Source: Luidia sarsii (taxonomy: Eukaryota > Echinodermata > Asteroidea > Paxillosida > Luidiidae). Taken from it: DNA of 64,000 nucleotides. This document shows positions 47,301-55,015 of the stretch, piece by piece; the stretch's first letter is position 1; every line of letters starts with the position of its first letter. Position numbers and translations under genes: made by a program. The stretch covers positions 7,330,587 to 7,394,586 of the forward strand of contig OX465120.1 of NCBI GenBank assembly GCA_949987565.1, given 5' to 3'. Under the pieces are notes generated by a model. That model was given only the letters and a program-made list of their open reading frames with translations. It was not told the DNA's origin and did no database searches.

Positions 47301-50300
47301 ACTGAAAGTCGGGACAGTTCGCGAGTGGACAGTGGTGATGATAATGAAACAGAGATGGACCAAAGTGAAAACGAAGAAGCAAGCCATGATGAAGAGAATG
47401 AATCAGGTCAAGATGATCATGGCAATACTTTTACCCAGGAAGATCAAAATCAAGACCTGAAAATTACTACAAGGGATAATGACCCTCTTGTTAGTCCAAG
47501 AAGTACTAGTCCACAAGACCTTGCAAGTAATGAATCCTCTTTGACAGAAGCTGCTCCGAGTGAGGAACAAATAGACATGAAGATTTGTGATCAAACAGAA
47601 ATCCAACCAGCCAGCCATTCTCCATCTAGGAATGATGTCCAAAATGTTTCATGTGCTTCCAAAGGTGTTATAGCATTTGCACGAGGGTCTGAGTTACGTG
47701 AGGCACAAAGCGATGACGATACATCCAATCAAGAATGTGACCAAAACAACACGGGAATCAAAGAGGAATCTACACATAGCAATAAAGATAATGTATCTGG
47801 ACAGGCATGTGTAACACAGGTAGGTTGCAAGGAAGAGCCCGCTGGGCACCATGTAACCTCAGCTGCACAGGGGACCAGTGGATCTAGAGTCAACCGCGTC
47901 AAACCCATTCAGAATGTACGCCCTTACATACCAGACTCTCATTCTAAAGAAGAGGATGACACAAGCTTATGTGCACCACGTGAACGGACACATCAAGCAT
48001 CTCAGGGATTACCAGCAATGATTGATTTAAATTCCAGACGACCGGATGTTTTGAAGCCTTTAATGCCATCCTCAAGTGATGGAAATGCAACTTCCTATAA
48101 GCAGAACTGTCATGCAGTTGGTCTTGACTTAAATAAAGCTGTACCTCAGGGAAATATTTATACAACTTCGAGTCTGGATTTAGATTTTCAGCATTCCAAG
48201 CAATCTGAACACTCAGGGACCAAGAGCAAACAGCAGCAGAGGAAAAGTAAATCCAAAAACTTACCAGAACTCCCACCACCACTCACTGTACCACCGGTTC
48301 TACAATCGGCTCACCAGCATGTTCCATCTATACAGCCTTTATTGTCATCTTCCAATTCTCTACAAGCTTCACACTGGCATCAACAGCCATCTACGGCAGT
48401 GAGAGGTGGTGCTGTTCAACAACCAGCTCATAACCCCCCATCCTCATCCAAGGAATCTGGAGATAATAGTTTAAGTGAGCCTGCTCAAAAGCTCTGGCAT
48501 CCACTCGGGAGTGAGGATAAATTCATGTCTACTTATGCTAAGTCTAGTCCTGCTTTCTACCCACATGAAGGGCGCAGTCCAGAAAAACTGTATCCAGAAC
48601 AAAGTAAGGAATCCCAAACAAGCAGAAATGAAATGCCACAAGCAAGTACACAGAGTGGGAATATACTTCAGTCTCTACTTCATAAGAAGCAGTCTAATGT
48701 ATCTGAGAGCCATCAGCCTCGCAGTGACTGTAAAAGTCCTTACCATGGACCAGAGGTAGCCCCAGTACACACGGCTAATGATAAGCAAAGTAACAGCATC
48801 ACTCAGCACCACAGCCTTTCATCTAAAAGCAGTGAACATTCCAAATTGCCTCCTAGTGATATTTGTTTCAGTGAAGCACATGGACAGCAACAGTCGGACA
48901 AAGAGAAACATCAATATCTATCAAGAGGATATGATTATGGCAAAAACATGACGCAATCAGAGATGAACGCAAAGATCAGTGTGCCAACAGCGTCTAGTCA
49001 TACTCAACAGGAAAGTGCTAAATTGCACCAGCAGGCCGTTGAATCTACTGTGAGCAAATCCATCCAGTCAATAGAAAGGCATCCCAGCAATGCCATTCAG
49101 GATATGGAAACGTTTGTTGCTAAGCAAGAGAAACTAGTCTCTGCTTCACATTTCTCTCAAGCATACTCCTTCCAGTCTAATGTTGGTAACCAAATGGAAT
49201 ATGGCAAGGATAGCAGGCATACAGACAGTGGAAGGGTTAAGGACTCTGCTCTTTCTGGAAGGAATTCGGGAAGTTATTTATCCATGCTGGCATCTGACTC
49301 CCGAGATGTAAAAGACTACAAAGAGCGCTTAGGAGTAGAAGGCTTGACCAGGCCACAGACTGCATACAGCCAAGCACATTCCTCCCTTTATACTGAACAG
49401 CTTCGTATGCGTGCCAGCCAAGCGTCTGCTGCATCTTATGGATATTCATCTGGCTCTAATTTATCTCACTTGTTGCCTCCCAGACAGACACCAGTTGGCC
49501 AATCAAACTCTGCATTTACTCCACATGACCCGTATTCCAGCCAATCAGCTTTCAGAACCCAAAGACCAAGTCCTGCCATATATTCACAATATGTTAGCCC
49601 TCAAGAAGCTGAACATTTGACAAGACAACAGTATCAACATGTACATCACAGAAGTGGTATGGGCTCAGGACTTGTTCCTTACCATGCTCGGCCAGCACAT
49701 GCTCATCCAGACATCGCCTACTACACCCAGGTATTTTTTATCCTTATCTCCCCTCCCTTTTTAACCTTAAACCCTCCCATCCATAGTAAGAGAACCATAG
49801 ATTGAGCATACATGTATGTTGAGACTGACATAGATGGAGACTGACAGATTGAGACTGACAGATTGAGACTGACAGATTGAGACTGACAGATTGTGACTGA
49901 CAGATTGAGACTGACAGATTGAGACTGACGGATTGAGACTGACATTGATTGAGACTGACGTAGATTGAGACTGACAGATTGAAACTGACATAGATTGAGA
50001 CTTACAGATGGAAACTGACAGACTGACGTAAATGGAGACTGACAGATGACACTGACAGATGGAGAATGACAGATTTAAACTGACGTAAATGGAGACTGAT
50101 GTAAATGGAGACTAACAGATGAGACTGACAGATTTAAACTGACATTTAAACTGACATAAATGGAGACTGACATTTAAACTGACAGATTGAGACTGAAGTA
50201 AATGGAGACTGACAGATGAGACTGACACAGATTGAACTGACAGATTGAGACTGGCGTAAATGGAGACTGACAGATGAGACTGACATTGATTGAGACTGAC

Positions 50301-52527
50301 AGATTGAATGAGACAAATTGAAACTGACTGATTGAGACTGACGAAGATTGAGACTGACATAGATTGAGACTGACATATTGAGACTGACGTAGATTGAGCC
50401 TGACGTAGATTGAGACTGACGTTGATTGAGTCTGTCTGTCATGACTGACTGAGACTGATGTAGATGAAACTGACATAGATTGAGACTGACAGATTGAGAC
50501 TGACAGATTGAGATTGACTGACTGAGACTGACAGATTGAGATTGATGTAGATTGAGACTGACAGATTGAGACTGATGTAGATTGAGACTGACATAGTTTG
50601 AGACTGACATTGATTGAGACTGACATAGTTTGAGACTTACATAGAATTAGATTGAGACTGACATAGAAATAGATTGAGACTGACATTGATTGAGACTGAC
50701 ATAGATTGAGACCAAAGATCCCATAGCATGAAGTGTGCAAAATAGCCTACTCTTGCGAGATCACGCGCATCCAGATGAAGTATGCACTGGACGCCATTTT
50801 AGTAAGCAAAGTCGCACACATTCTCTCCATTTCATGGTCACATCACATCGAAAGTTATCAAATTTAGTTCAAGCATCCAAAGTTGTATATTTTTGTATTG
50901 TTTGTGGGAAATTGTGGCTTTCCTGCTTCATTTTCGGAGCACCGAAAGCAGACGCCAGATACCGTTGCTTACTAAAATGGCGTCCAGTGTGTACTTCACC
51001 TTTTGCTCAGAGTAATCCATCTTGCGTGCTTTGCGCACTATAAGATCTTTGATTGAGACACGTAGATTGATACACATAAATTGAGACTGCCATAGATTGA
51101 TACACATAGATTGAGACTGTCATACATGTAGATTGATACACAGATTGAGACTGCCATAGATTGATACACATAGATTGAGACTGCCATAGATTGATACACA
51201 TAGATTGAGACTGACATAGATTGATACACATAGATTGAGACTGCCATAGATTGATACACATAGATTGAGACTGCCATAGATTGATACACATAGATTGAGA
51301 CTGCCATAGATTGATACACATAGATTGAGACTGCCATAGATTGATACACATAGATTGAGACTGCCATTGATTGAGACTGCCATTGATTGAGACTGCCATA
51401 GATTGAGTATAACGTAGATTGAGACTGACGTAGATTGAAACTGACATAGATTGAGACTGACAGTTTGTGACTGCCATAGAATGAGACTGACATAGATTGA
51501 GTGACAGATTGAGACTGACATAAGTTGAGACTGACATACATTGAGACTGCCATAGATTGATACACATAGATTGAGACTGCCATAGATTGAGACTGCCATA
51601 GATTGAGACTGCCATAGATTGAGACTGCCATAGATTGAGACTGTCGTAGATTGATACACAGATTGAGACACATAGATCGAGTATGCCATAGATTGAGACT
51701 GCCATAGATTGAGACTGATGTAAATGGAGACTGACATAGAATGAGACTGATAGATTGAAACACAGATTGAGACTGACAGACTGACAGATTGAAACTGACA
51801 CATTGAAACTTATGTATTTTGGAACTGACGAAGATTGAAACTGACATAGATTGAGACTGACTGATTGAGACTGACATTGATTGAGACTAACATAGATTGA
51901 GACTAACATAGATTGAGACTGACATTGATTGAGACTGACATAGATTGAGACTGACATAGATTGAGACTGACGTAGATTGAGACTGACATAGATTGAGACT
52001 GACGTAGATTGAGACTGACATAGATTGAGACTGACAGATTGAGACTGACGTAGATTGAGACTGACAAATTGAGACTGACATAAATTGAGACTGACATAAC
52101 TAATTGAGACTAAGACTGACGTAGATTGAGACTGACAGATTGATACACATAGATTGAGACTGCCATAGATTGATACACAGATTGAGACTGTCATAGATTG
52201 ATACGCATAGATTGAGACTGACAGATTGTGACTGACGCAGATTGAGACTGACAGATTGAGACTGACAGATTGAGACTGACAGATTGAGACTGACGTAGAT
52301 TGATCAATGATATTGATGAGACTACCCAGACAACCTAATCGGATGTGTGCACACAGCATGATTACTGATCAGTTTTACATTCTGGAGATTGCCCTGTTTC
52401 CATTTGTTTACAGCATGGCATTAGTGGTCCTTTACTGGGCAACCAAGGTGTTGGAAGTGTAAGGCCACGCGTGCCGTATGATCCATCGTTGCTGTCACAT
52501 CCATCTCACATGCAAGGCTACAAATAG
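11968..52527 (+). CDS. CECR2: CECR2 orthologue, chromatin-remodelling bromodomain protein (13 coding exons, 1691 aa)
   Basis: Spliced gene: 11968-12102, 32678-32784, 33319-33505, 39039-39181, 39332-39490, 39926-40937, 42963-43052, 44223-44331, 45357-45485, 45899-46056, 46642-46702, 47059-49730, 52414-52527. All introns are GT-AG, phases agree throughout, and the total is 5076 nt with stop. The N-terminus ([28 protein letters not shown]) and the following CDYRLDA..V and [17 protein letters not shown] blocks match the DDT/WHIM region of vertebrate CECR2. Then come a basic linker, a block [20 protein letters not shown], a bromodomain (about 683-775) with the WPF shelf and the acetyl-lysine-reading Asn (CLEYNG), and a Ser/Gln/Pro-rich tail. 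Vertebrate CECR2 (1484 aa in human, from memory) pairs with SNF2L in the CERF complex. The first intron is 20.6 kb and full of transposons. Nuclear location is inferred from the family. Confidence 0.95.
12480..13215 (+). repeat. Repeat family A, copy 2 (left arm of a foldback)
   Basis: Starts GTATCCTCCAATAACCGG and follows the family order, including the middle block GGCGCACCGCGCAGTAAGC missing from the 6.2 kb copy. It meets the inverted copy 3 at about 13216. Confidence 0.8.
13216..14187 (-). repeat. Repeat family A, copy 3, inverted (right arm of a foldback)
   Basis: Minus-strand copy beginning at CCGGTAACTGGAGGATACAT (right end) and running back to GCCTTCTAACTCACATCGCA at 13228. With copy 2 it makes a 1.7 kb palindrome with only a few bases at the centre. 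Pre-mRNA of CECR2 could fold here into a long duplex. Confidence 0.8.
14194..15998. mobile_element. TIR element with its terminal 28-mer expanded into minisatellites
   Basis: Left end CTGCTAGTCCGAGTAACTTG, right end mirrored as GGGTCCAAGTTACTCAGCAG. The left end 28-mer (AGTCCGAGTAACTTGGACCC plus GACAAGTT) is present once at 14197, about 9 times at 14470-14720 and about 11 times at 14968-15276. Each group is followed by a related spacer of about 250 bases (CACCCTTTTTTTATCGAATT .. CCCCAGATTTACCCCC .. CACGTTTGGGAAAAGGGAGA). The right half (15740-15998) holds an inverted, diverged copy of the spacer (CCCCCCAAACGTGAGTAAAA). No coding sequence. Confidence 0.7.
16017..16534 (+). repeat. 0.5 kb duplicated segment, left copy
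   Basis: TTTTAGTGGTGGTTCAAATT to AAAATGGCGGAGAAAAAA, repeated in the same orientation at 25437-25947 with only small differences (one 15-base gap near 16330). The two copies flank the tandem array region. No TG..CA ends are seen, so LTR identity is unlikely. Confidence 0.75.
16670..17125 (+). repeat. Minisatellite of about 95 bp units
   Basis: Three to four imperfect units starting CACAGCGGGAAGGATGATCG and containing CCATTTGAGCCCAAGTTACC and GGGAAAAACCAAGCACGGAA. Starts at about 16672, 16840, 16935 and 17031. Confidence 0.65.
17161..24360 (+). repeat. Eight-unit tandem array, 0.8-1.07 kb units
   Basis: Units begin ACTAGAGATTTATGTCTGTT at about 17163, 17975, 18772, 19594, 20652, 21452, 22372 and 23284. 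Each has, in order: an A-run; a block ATTCGAACTCGTAACCTC that on the minus strand is a tRNA T-arm/B-box; GCACGTGCATATTT; TTTCGAGACGATTGACC; TGATGACGTCACGATTGCGT; TTCATGAGATGACGTCACGA; GTCACGTGACACGTGGTGAC; CCGTGCTTTGTCTATGGGA. Four units end with one to five copies of a hairpin (AGCTTTTCCGCT..). Unit 8 has an internal duplication at 23570-23770. No reading frame is conserved between units; open frames differ in place and are broken. Confidence 0.85.
20415..20651 (+). repeat. Cluster of five perfect hairpins
   Basis: Five copies of a 28-base palindrome, AGCTTTTCCGCTACGC followed by GGCGGAAAAGCT (the third with TTTCGGAA in the loop), spaced by A-rich AAAATCAGAACAAGAACAAT. Further copies sit at 22286-22367, 23200-23283 and 24231-24352. 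Confidence 0.8.
24752..25436. other. Short repeated words, no gene
   Basis: GACGGTGACGTCTTTTCA and CCATGTGCATTACC occur twice about 130-140 bases apart (24939-24990, 25075-25140). A fragment of the 9.4 kb TIR (GCAGTGGCTGTTGTTACGGC) sits at 25322. No coding sequence. Confidence 0.45.
25437..25947 (+). repeat. 0.5 kb duplicated segment, right copy
   Basis: Direct copy of 16017-16534, starting TTTTAGTGGTGGTTCAAATT. Confidence 0.75.
26680..27040 (-). pseudogene. Tc1/mariner transposase remnant
   Basis: On the minus strand, [19 protein letters not shown] (about 26950-26890) matches the Tc1 block ..SIMVWGC......[23 protein letters not shown] (about 26760-26705) matches DWPAQSPDLNPIENLWD. Further upstream [16 protein letters not shown] and VKHG-like words fit the preceding part. 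Stops and frameshifts interrupt it, and no terminal repeats were located. Confidence 0.7.
27041..27884. other. Non-coding intronic stretch
   Basis: No supported gene. 27770-27870 (ATCTCCAGGGATCATGCCCC .. ATAAACCTGGATAAAATGCA) resembles 28118-28200 (TCTCCAGGGATCACACCCCT .. GTAAACCTGGCTACTGCATC), a diverged repeat pair around the SINE. Confidence 0.4.
27885..28075 (-). repeat. tRNA-derived SINE, copy 1
   Basis: Minus strand: TTGGGAAGACTGCCATATAA, GGGCTGGATACATG, then TGTAGCTCAGATATACAGG (A-box-like) and GGTCTCAGGTTCAAATCCTG (B-box), followed by TCAAAATTTTCTTTGCCATT. The copy at 61505-61640 shares the order and the words before and after the tRNA-like part. It does not fold as a functional tRNA. 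Confidence 0.6.
28200..31700. repeat. TACATGTA-rich intronic region
   Basis: Extreme density of the self-complementary hexamer ACATGT and octamer TACATGTA, often as runs such as GTACATGTACATGTACATGT (28437-28470, 28879-28912, 29659-29700, 31200-31220) mixed with TACAGTAC, TACCGGTA and GTGTACAC. The many open frames here, rich in MYMYTCTCT, are by-products of this composition. Confidence 0.75.
29935..30085 (-). repeat. Penelope 3' tail, copy 2
   Basis: Minus strand: CTTTGAGAAAGATCCTGCTA, GGATCGAAACGTCAGGCCCA, CTAAATTTTAAGATTT, then AGTCAGTAAGCAGTTTGCAA and CATTTTTGTATATTACC. Confidence 0.7.
32678..32784 (+). CDS. CECR2: CECR2 exon 2
   Basis: Acceptor TCTGCAG, donor ATCTC|GTAAGT; 35 codons plus two bases. 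[20 protein letters not shown] continues the conserved helix begun in exon 1 (FEIEELE). Ends inside a Ser codon completed by exon 3. Confidence 0.9.
33319..33505 (+). CDS. CECR2: CECR2 exon 3
   Basis: Acceptor GCTACAG, donor CTCAAG|GTACAG. Reads [20 protein letters not shown] .. [35 protein letters not shown]. The vertebrate counterpart is [42 protein letters not shown] in order. Ends in phase 0. Confidence 0.93.
33838..34994. mobile_element. Non-autonomous TIR element in CECR2 intron 3 (pogo/Tigger-like ends)
   Basis: CAGTAAACCTCTGCTAAGTC at the left is mirrored at the right by CGGCTTAGCCGAGGTTTACC. Inner parts also pair (GTCAGCACCATCGGGAC versus CAAGGTGCCGAGTAAAAC). Length about 1.16 kb; no transposase frame remains. 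CAGT-type ends with TA next to them are typical of pogo/Tigger elements; this is a family-level guess. Confidence 0.55.
35083..35205. repeat. Penelope 3' tail, copy 3, with inverted 5' part
   Basis: 35090-35155 is the tail in reverse (GGCAGAGTGACAAGGACAAA, ACAGATGCATGTACACGAAG), while 35152-35205 is forward (ATTTTGGTAATTTTAGTCAG .. GCAACATTTTTGTATATCAC). The inversion joint is near 35152. Confidence 0.6.
35206..36435. other. CECR2 intron 3, no gene
   Basis: AT-rich; ACATGTAC palindromes at 35985-36420. No supported coding sequence. Confidence 0.45.
36440..37003. mobile_element. 560 bp inverted-repeat element enclosing half a THAP domain
   Basis: Arms of about 130 bases: GTTAAAGGGGAATGAAACC, GAGAAAAATGTTGGCTTATC, TGATTGGGTGTTAAAA at the left, and the mirror TTTTAACACCCAATCAGATA, AGCCAACATTTTTCTCTGGG, TTTCATTCCCCTTTAA at the right. 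Both outer ends read TTAAAGGGG, so TTAA could be the target site. The interior is a minus-strand THAP-like exon (next entry). Looks like a shrunken DNA transposon that kept the first exon of its parent. Confidence 0.7.
36533..36714 (-). pseudogene. First exon of a THAP-domain protein (N-terminal half of the zinc finger)
   Basis: Minus-strand ATG at 36714 opens [20 protein letters not shown], then [20 protein letters not shown]. This is the beginning of a THAP finger: Cys4 and Cys9, the SFH block, and RPEL..KW with the conserved Trp. The second zinc pair (C..H) is absent because the frame meets a consensus donor, CTCGTAG|GTGAGTAG, at 36533. No downstream exon is recognised inside the element. 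THAP fingers are the DNA-binding domain of P-element-like and related transposases. Uninterrupted for 60 codons. Confidence 0.65.
37004..38660. other. CECR2 intron 3, no gene
   Basis: AT-rich with ACATGT palindromes (37065-37125, 37600-37650). No supported frame or repeat family. Confidence 0.4.
38671..38755. repeat. Perfect hairpin of AATC/GATT tetra-repeat arms
   Basis: AATCAAATCAAATCAAATCA .. ATCATTAACT, a GTCGT loop, then AGTTAATGATTTGATTTGAT .. TTGATTT: arms of about 31 bases with a 5-base loop, followed by a TTTCATTTCATTTCATT run. Confidence 0.85.
39039..39181 (+). CDS. CECR2: CECR2 exon 4 (WHIM-type block)
   Basis: Acceptor TTATTCAG, donor [31 protein letters not shown] then YGTRLYKED is the most conserved CECR2 block after exon 1; the W and YGTR are kept. 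47 codons plus two bases. Confidence 0.95.
39332..39490 (+). CDS. CECR2: CECR2 exon 5 (lysine-rich)
   Basis: Acceptor TTTCATAATAG, donor ACAAG|GTACTT. Almost wholly Lys/Arg/Glu: [20 protein letters not shown] .. [19 protein letters not shown]. Likely nuclear-localising and coiled. The weakest exon by homology, but its phase fits both sides and the intron before it is only 150 bases. Confidence 0.8.
39926..40937 (+). CDS. CECR2: CECR2 exon 6 (long basic/Ser linker plus conserved block)
   Basis: Acceptor AACAATAG, donor GCCAAG|GTAAGA; 337 full codons. The first 270 are Lys/Ser/Thr-rich and low in complexity ([34 protein letters not shown]). The last 55 hold the conserved block [20 protein letters not shown] and [19 protein letters not shown], matching WWLLCQTEEEWRQVTESF and LYKLLSEDFLPEI of vertebrates. 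The Ser/Asp runs ([19 protein letters not shown]) are likely CK2-type phosphosites. Confidence 0.92.
41104..41173 (+). repeat. Penelope 3' tail, copy 4, 70-base insertion with 13-bp target duplication
   Basis: CACTTCTGAACTC at 41091-41103 is repeated perfectly at 41174-41186. Between them lies only the last part of the tail, with GGTAATTTT tripled, then AGTCAGTAAGTAGTTTGCAA and CATTTTTGTATAT. Confidence 0.75.
41358..42465. mobile_element. hAT-like non-autonomous element with 8-bp target duplication
   Basis: ATTACGAA flanks both sides (41350-41357, 42466-42473). Ends read AAGGTTGTGCCGGTTTC at the left and GAAAACCGGCACAACCCTA at the right, the TIR type typical of hAT. Just inside the left end are CGGTATACCG and a run of 17 G. 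No transposase frame. Confidence 0.75.
42963..43052 (+). CDS. CECR2: CECR2 exon 7
   Basis: Acceptor CTTTAAAG, donor GAAGAG|GTAACA; 30 codons in phase 0. [20 protein letters not shown] then [10 protein letters not shown]: a charged helix that fits the KQKRKEEEEE region of vertebrate CECR2. Confidence 0.85.
43312..44089. mobile_element. TIR element in CECR2 intron 7, carrying a nested Penelope tail
   Basis: TTAAAGCCCCTACACAACAT at the left is mirrored by ATGTTGAGTAGGGGCTTTAA at the right. Without the 384-base insertion and its duplication it is about 380 bases. Non-coding. Confidence 0.65.
43588..43971 (+). repeat. Penelope 3' tail, copy 5, with 12-bp target duplication
   Basis: TAGAAATATTTC at 43576-43587 is repeated at 43972-43983. 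The insert starts in the last codons of the element (GGACTATTCAACCACATGGT, like 10575) and runs through the pyrimidine-rich tail and AAAGGTCCTGCTAGGATCGA to the same 3' end as copies 2-4. Confidence 0.85.
44223..44331 (+). CDS. CECR2: CECR2 exon 8
   Basis: Acceptor GGTACTAG, donor [30 protein letters not shown] then [16 protein letters not shown]: charged helical linker before the bromodomain. Ends one base into a Glu codon. Confidence 0.85.
44840..45195. repeat. Imperfect inverted repeat with tRNA-like SINE sequence in CECR2 intron 8
   Basis: 44885-44945 (CTCAGTTCTTTGCCTAATTG, CTGCTGAAAAAAATACAGGC) pairs with 45075-45140 (CTGCCCGTATTTTCTTCCAG, GCAATGGGCAAAGCACT). The plus strand at 45020-45085 reads AGCTCGGTGTTCACATGGTT, then CAGGTTCACATCCCACCTGA, tRNA A- and B-box-like words in SINE spacing. 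A diverged copy of the left edge lies at 44670-44760. Confidence 0.45.
45357..45485 (+). CDS. CECR2: CECR2 exon 9
   Basis: Acceptor CTTTTCAG, donor CAGCAAG|GTAAGT. A Ser/Lys linker ending [10 protein letters not shown], which begins the first bromodomain helix (MYKVLDVV in vertebrates). Confidence 0.9.
45899..46056 (+). CDS. CECR2: CECR2 exon 10 (bromodomain, ZA part)
   Basis: Acceptor GTACATAG, donor [32 protein letters not shown] then [20 protein letters not shown] matches vertebrate [29 protein letters not shown]. The WPF shelf and the YY pair are kept; the usual Asp of PMD is Cys here. Confidence 0.95.
46642..46702 (+). CDS. CECR2: CECR2 exon 11 (bromodomain, Asn-bearing helix)
   Basis: Acceptor TTTAAATAG, donor AATG|GTAAGT; 20 codons plus one. 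[20 protein letters not shown] contains the acetyl-lysine-binding Asn in the YNG motif. Confidence 0.95.
47059..49730 (+). CDS. CECR2: CECR2 exon 12 (end of bromodomain and long disordered tail)
   Basis: Acceptor GATCTTAG, donor CACCCAG|GTATTT; 890 codons. [20 protein letters not shown] completes the bromodomain, followed by acidic [12 protein letters not shown] and [20 protein letters not shown]. The remaining 800 residues are Ser/Gln/His/Pro-rich and low in order, with [10 protein letters not shown] and a repeated SSNES..TE.. motif near the start. Open throughout, and larger than any vertebrate CECR2 exon I recall. Confidence 0.95.
49830..50713 (+). repeat. 14/16-bp minisatellite, left part
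   Basis: Units of GACAGATTGAGACT (14) and GACATAGATTGAGACT (16), many copies with point changes. The complement has no stop trinucleotide in any frame, which gives long false minus-strand frames (..VSLNLCQSQ..). Confidence 0.9.
50714..51050. mobile_element. 337-base palindromic element inserted in the minisatellite
   Basis: AAAGATCCCATAGCATGAAG at the left mirrors GCACTATAAGATCTTT at the right. Inner parts TGGACGCCATTTTAGTAAGC and GCTTACTAAAATGGCGTCCA pair exactly. Arms about 100 bases, loop about 130. No coding sequence. Confidence 0.75.
51051..52300 (+). repeat. Minisatellite, right part, with a higher-order 46-bp unit
   Basis: Between 51060 and 51360 a higher-order unit ATTGATACACATAGATTGAG plus ACTGCCATAG is repeated about nine times (30-base period). 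The rest is the 14/16-base unit as on the left. Confidence 0.85.
52414..52527 (+). CDS. CECR2: CECR2 exon 13 (last, with stop)
   Basis: Acceptor TTTACAG, 37 codons and [23 protein letters not shown] then [17 protein letters not shown]. It continues the phase-0 end of exon 12 across the minisatellite intron; the reading stays Ser/Pro/Gly/His-rich as in exon 12. Confidence 0.85.
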   Translation, partial: HGISGPLLGNQGVGSVRPRVPYDPSLLSHPSHMQGYK

Positions 52528-55015
52528 TACTCCAAGAAATGTACAGTTTGCTGGATGACACCTGAGGAGTGCTGCACCATTTACCTCAAATGCATTGTCA
52601 TTATTCATGCATTGTGCATTATGAAGAGAAACACCAAGTTATTGTCTGTTTTCACAAGTAACAAATCATTTTCAAACAATTGCACACAAACACACCTCAA
52701 GACACAATTCAGTATCACTTCATGATGTCAACTGCAAAGACCACCATAACATAAGGACACTTTTACACAACGTTTTATGTAAAAGTTTTATTTTCTAAAA
52801 GCATCTTTTCTGCTGTATGAATGAATTTGCCAGTTTGTGAAAATGCCAATGAAATATAATATTCACCATCGATAAAAATCAATATCAGGACTTTTCATAA
52901 AACAAACCACTTTCTGCCTGACAAAAGCAACATATTGTGTGACCAGAATCAAAGACTATTTTGGGCTCATTATTTTCCTGTATAGAAATGCAAATATTTA
53001 TAAATATATATTTAATGGGTTTGTAAACATTGTATAATGTTGAGAATGCAGTGGCTTTGTAAAATGAAAGAGTAGATTTTTTTTAAACCTGTTAGAAAGA
53101 ATATTTTGTGCTTGGTAGATGGCATATTAAGGGAGTTTTTCTGCTTCCATGCTAACCTTGTTTGGTTGTTTGTGTGCAGTGTACATCCAATGAAAAGAAA
53201 TATAAATCAATTTCCTCATGATTTCACATTGATTTGCACCCAGTGAAGTGGAGTACATGTAAATTCAACAAATATTTGTCAACATAAACTCCACGGGTTC
53301 AAGTGCGAGTGCATTTGAAATCCATTGTGTCACAAACCATTATCACAGTTGTTCTGTGCACCCAGACTGGTCTATTAAATGTTTGGGTGGTTTTTCTGGA
53401 TTTATACTTATACACATACATGTATTTATACTTAAATTTGGTCTACTGATGAATTTCAAGTTAGATTTTTTGTGTGTGAAAAGGGGTTTCTTTATTTCTA
53501 TTCTAAATGCTTGTGATAGAATTAGGATCAGCAACTTATCTCCGAAGGGGTAGAGTATGCAGGGAAATAGTTTGCAAACTGTATGCTGAAGCCATGGAAT
53601 AGAAAGTTGGAATATCAATAGTAAAGATAGACTGATACAATGTGTTACCCACAGAGTAGAATCAATATATTGCTGATACTATTGGTGATATAACATTAGG
53701 AGGGAAAACTGGCTGTACGTTGGTCTGCCAATGTGCATCTTGTCTTTTTACATATTTATATTTTCCCACAAATCTTTGGACTTTCAATTGTGTCTTTAAA
53801 AGTAAGATTATGGTGATAGTGATGTCTTTTTTGAAATAAAACAAGTCTTGATGGACTCATGATTTATTTGCCCTTTTAAGAGAAATTCATGTGAATAACC
53901 AACCCATCAATAATTTTATTTCATCATACACTAATCAAAATTGATCCTCCAAATCTGACATGTTTTTTTCTTTCAATCAATTTGAACATAGATGTATATT
54001 TTTTCTGGTTTTACTCCACAAGTTTGGTAATCTAAAGTTTATATAATTCGCTGAGTTTGTGCAAATTGATTCATACAAAAAACGTATCATTTCATATTTT
54101 GCTTGGTAGTTAATGTTTTAAATAGAAGTCTTTCAACCGTTGAAAGAAAAATGTCAAACAATTGGTCGTATTGCTGTTTTTTATTGTTCATCGTGCTCAT
54201 TTGTGAAAATAATGACAAGCAAATCTTGGAGTCATTGGGATCATTTGACAATCATTCAATTTATTTTATTCAATTACTTTTATTTATTTAAATATTGAGA
54301 GATAAGATGCTCTTGATTTTCCCTTACAATATCCTTTTTCTTTGAAATTGAATACATTGGGTAAGGTTTAAAGCTTGCATACTAATTTCCAGGTGACGTT
54401 TTAATGGAAGATGTTTGGTATCAAAATTGGTGGTTTCTCTTTCATTTTGGTTCATTTCACTGTTGCATGGGACTGGTTCCTTGGACGCTCAGAAAGAAGG
54501 TTTTTGTTATTTATTTGTCGTGAAATGTGTTCCTCAATAAATGTAATGCGTGTTATGTATGCCAAATGAAATCAGTCACTTTCCTACAACGAACATGATT
54601 GAATTCATTATTTTTATGTATTTTTTTTTTATTAATTCATAAAGATTTCATGGTTGATCAGTGATGTATTGACTACATTTTCCTTGTTTTTTAATTAAAT
54701 TATGTGTACATCAGCCATGGCTAAATAATATGTATGTGTTTACTTTGTGATGGTCTATCTAGTATAGTCTTTCGTAAGTCATTATATATACTTCCTTACT
54801 GAATAGTCCACCTACATAACGGAAGATGTCTCATACAAAGCCTCTTTACATATCATGCACATTACACAGTTGTTCTCGGAACAGATACGAAACCCCCACC
54901 AACTATTGTCAGTTCTTGACAAACGGAAAGACCATGTGGGTGTTGTCAAAAGTAGAGCTTATAATATAATTACTCTACTTTTCCACGTATTTGCCTCCAA
55001 AATAAAGTTCATTGT
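52528..55015 (+). other. CECR2 3' UTR and candidate poly(A) signals
   Basis: AT-rich, no coding sequence or recognised repeat to about 55010. AATAAA occurs at 53835-53840, 54536-54541 (with GT-rich ATGCGTGTTATGTATG just after) and 55001-55006. The 54536 site looks best. The true end cannot be set from sequence alone. Confidence 0.5.

Larger units (their letters stand above)
49731..52413 (+). other. CECR2 intron 12: minisatellite with an inserted palindrome
   Basis: Contains the GATTGAGACTGACA array (49830-50713 and 51051-52300) split by a 337-base inverted-repeat element. Acceptor TGTTTACAG|CATGGC. Confidence 0.85.

Noticed and set aside
47403..49449. Minus-strand frames opposite CECR2 exon 12
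   Set aside because: Short shadows of a long sense exon with clear phase to both neighbours.
50112..52359. Overlapping minus-strand frames of 60-450 codons reading [13 protein letters not shown]
   Set aside because: They are translations of a 14/16-base minisatellite whose complement has no stop trinucleotide in any frame; all three phases are open, so length is no evidence of coding.
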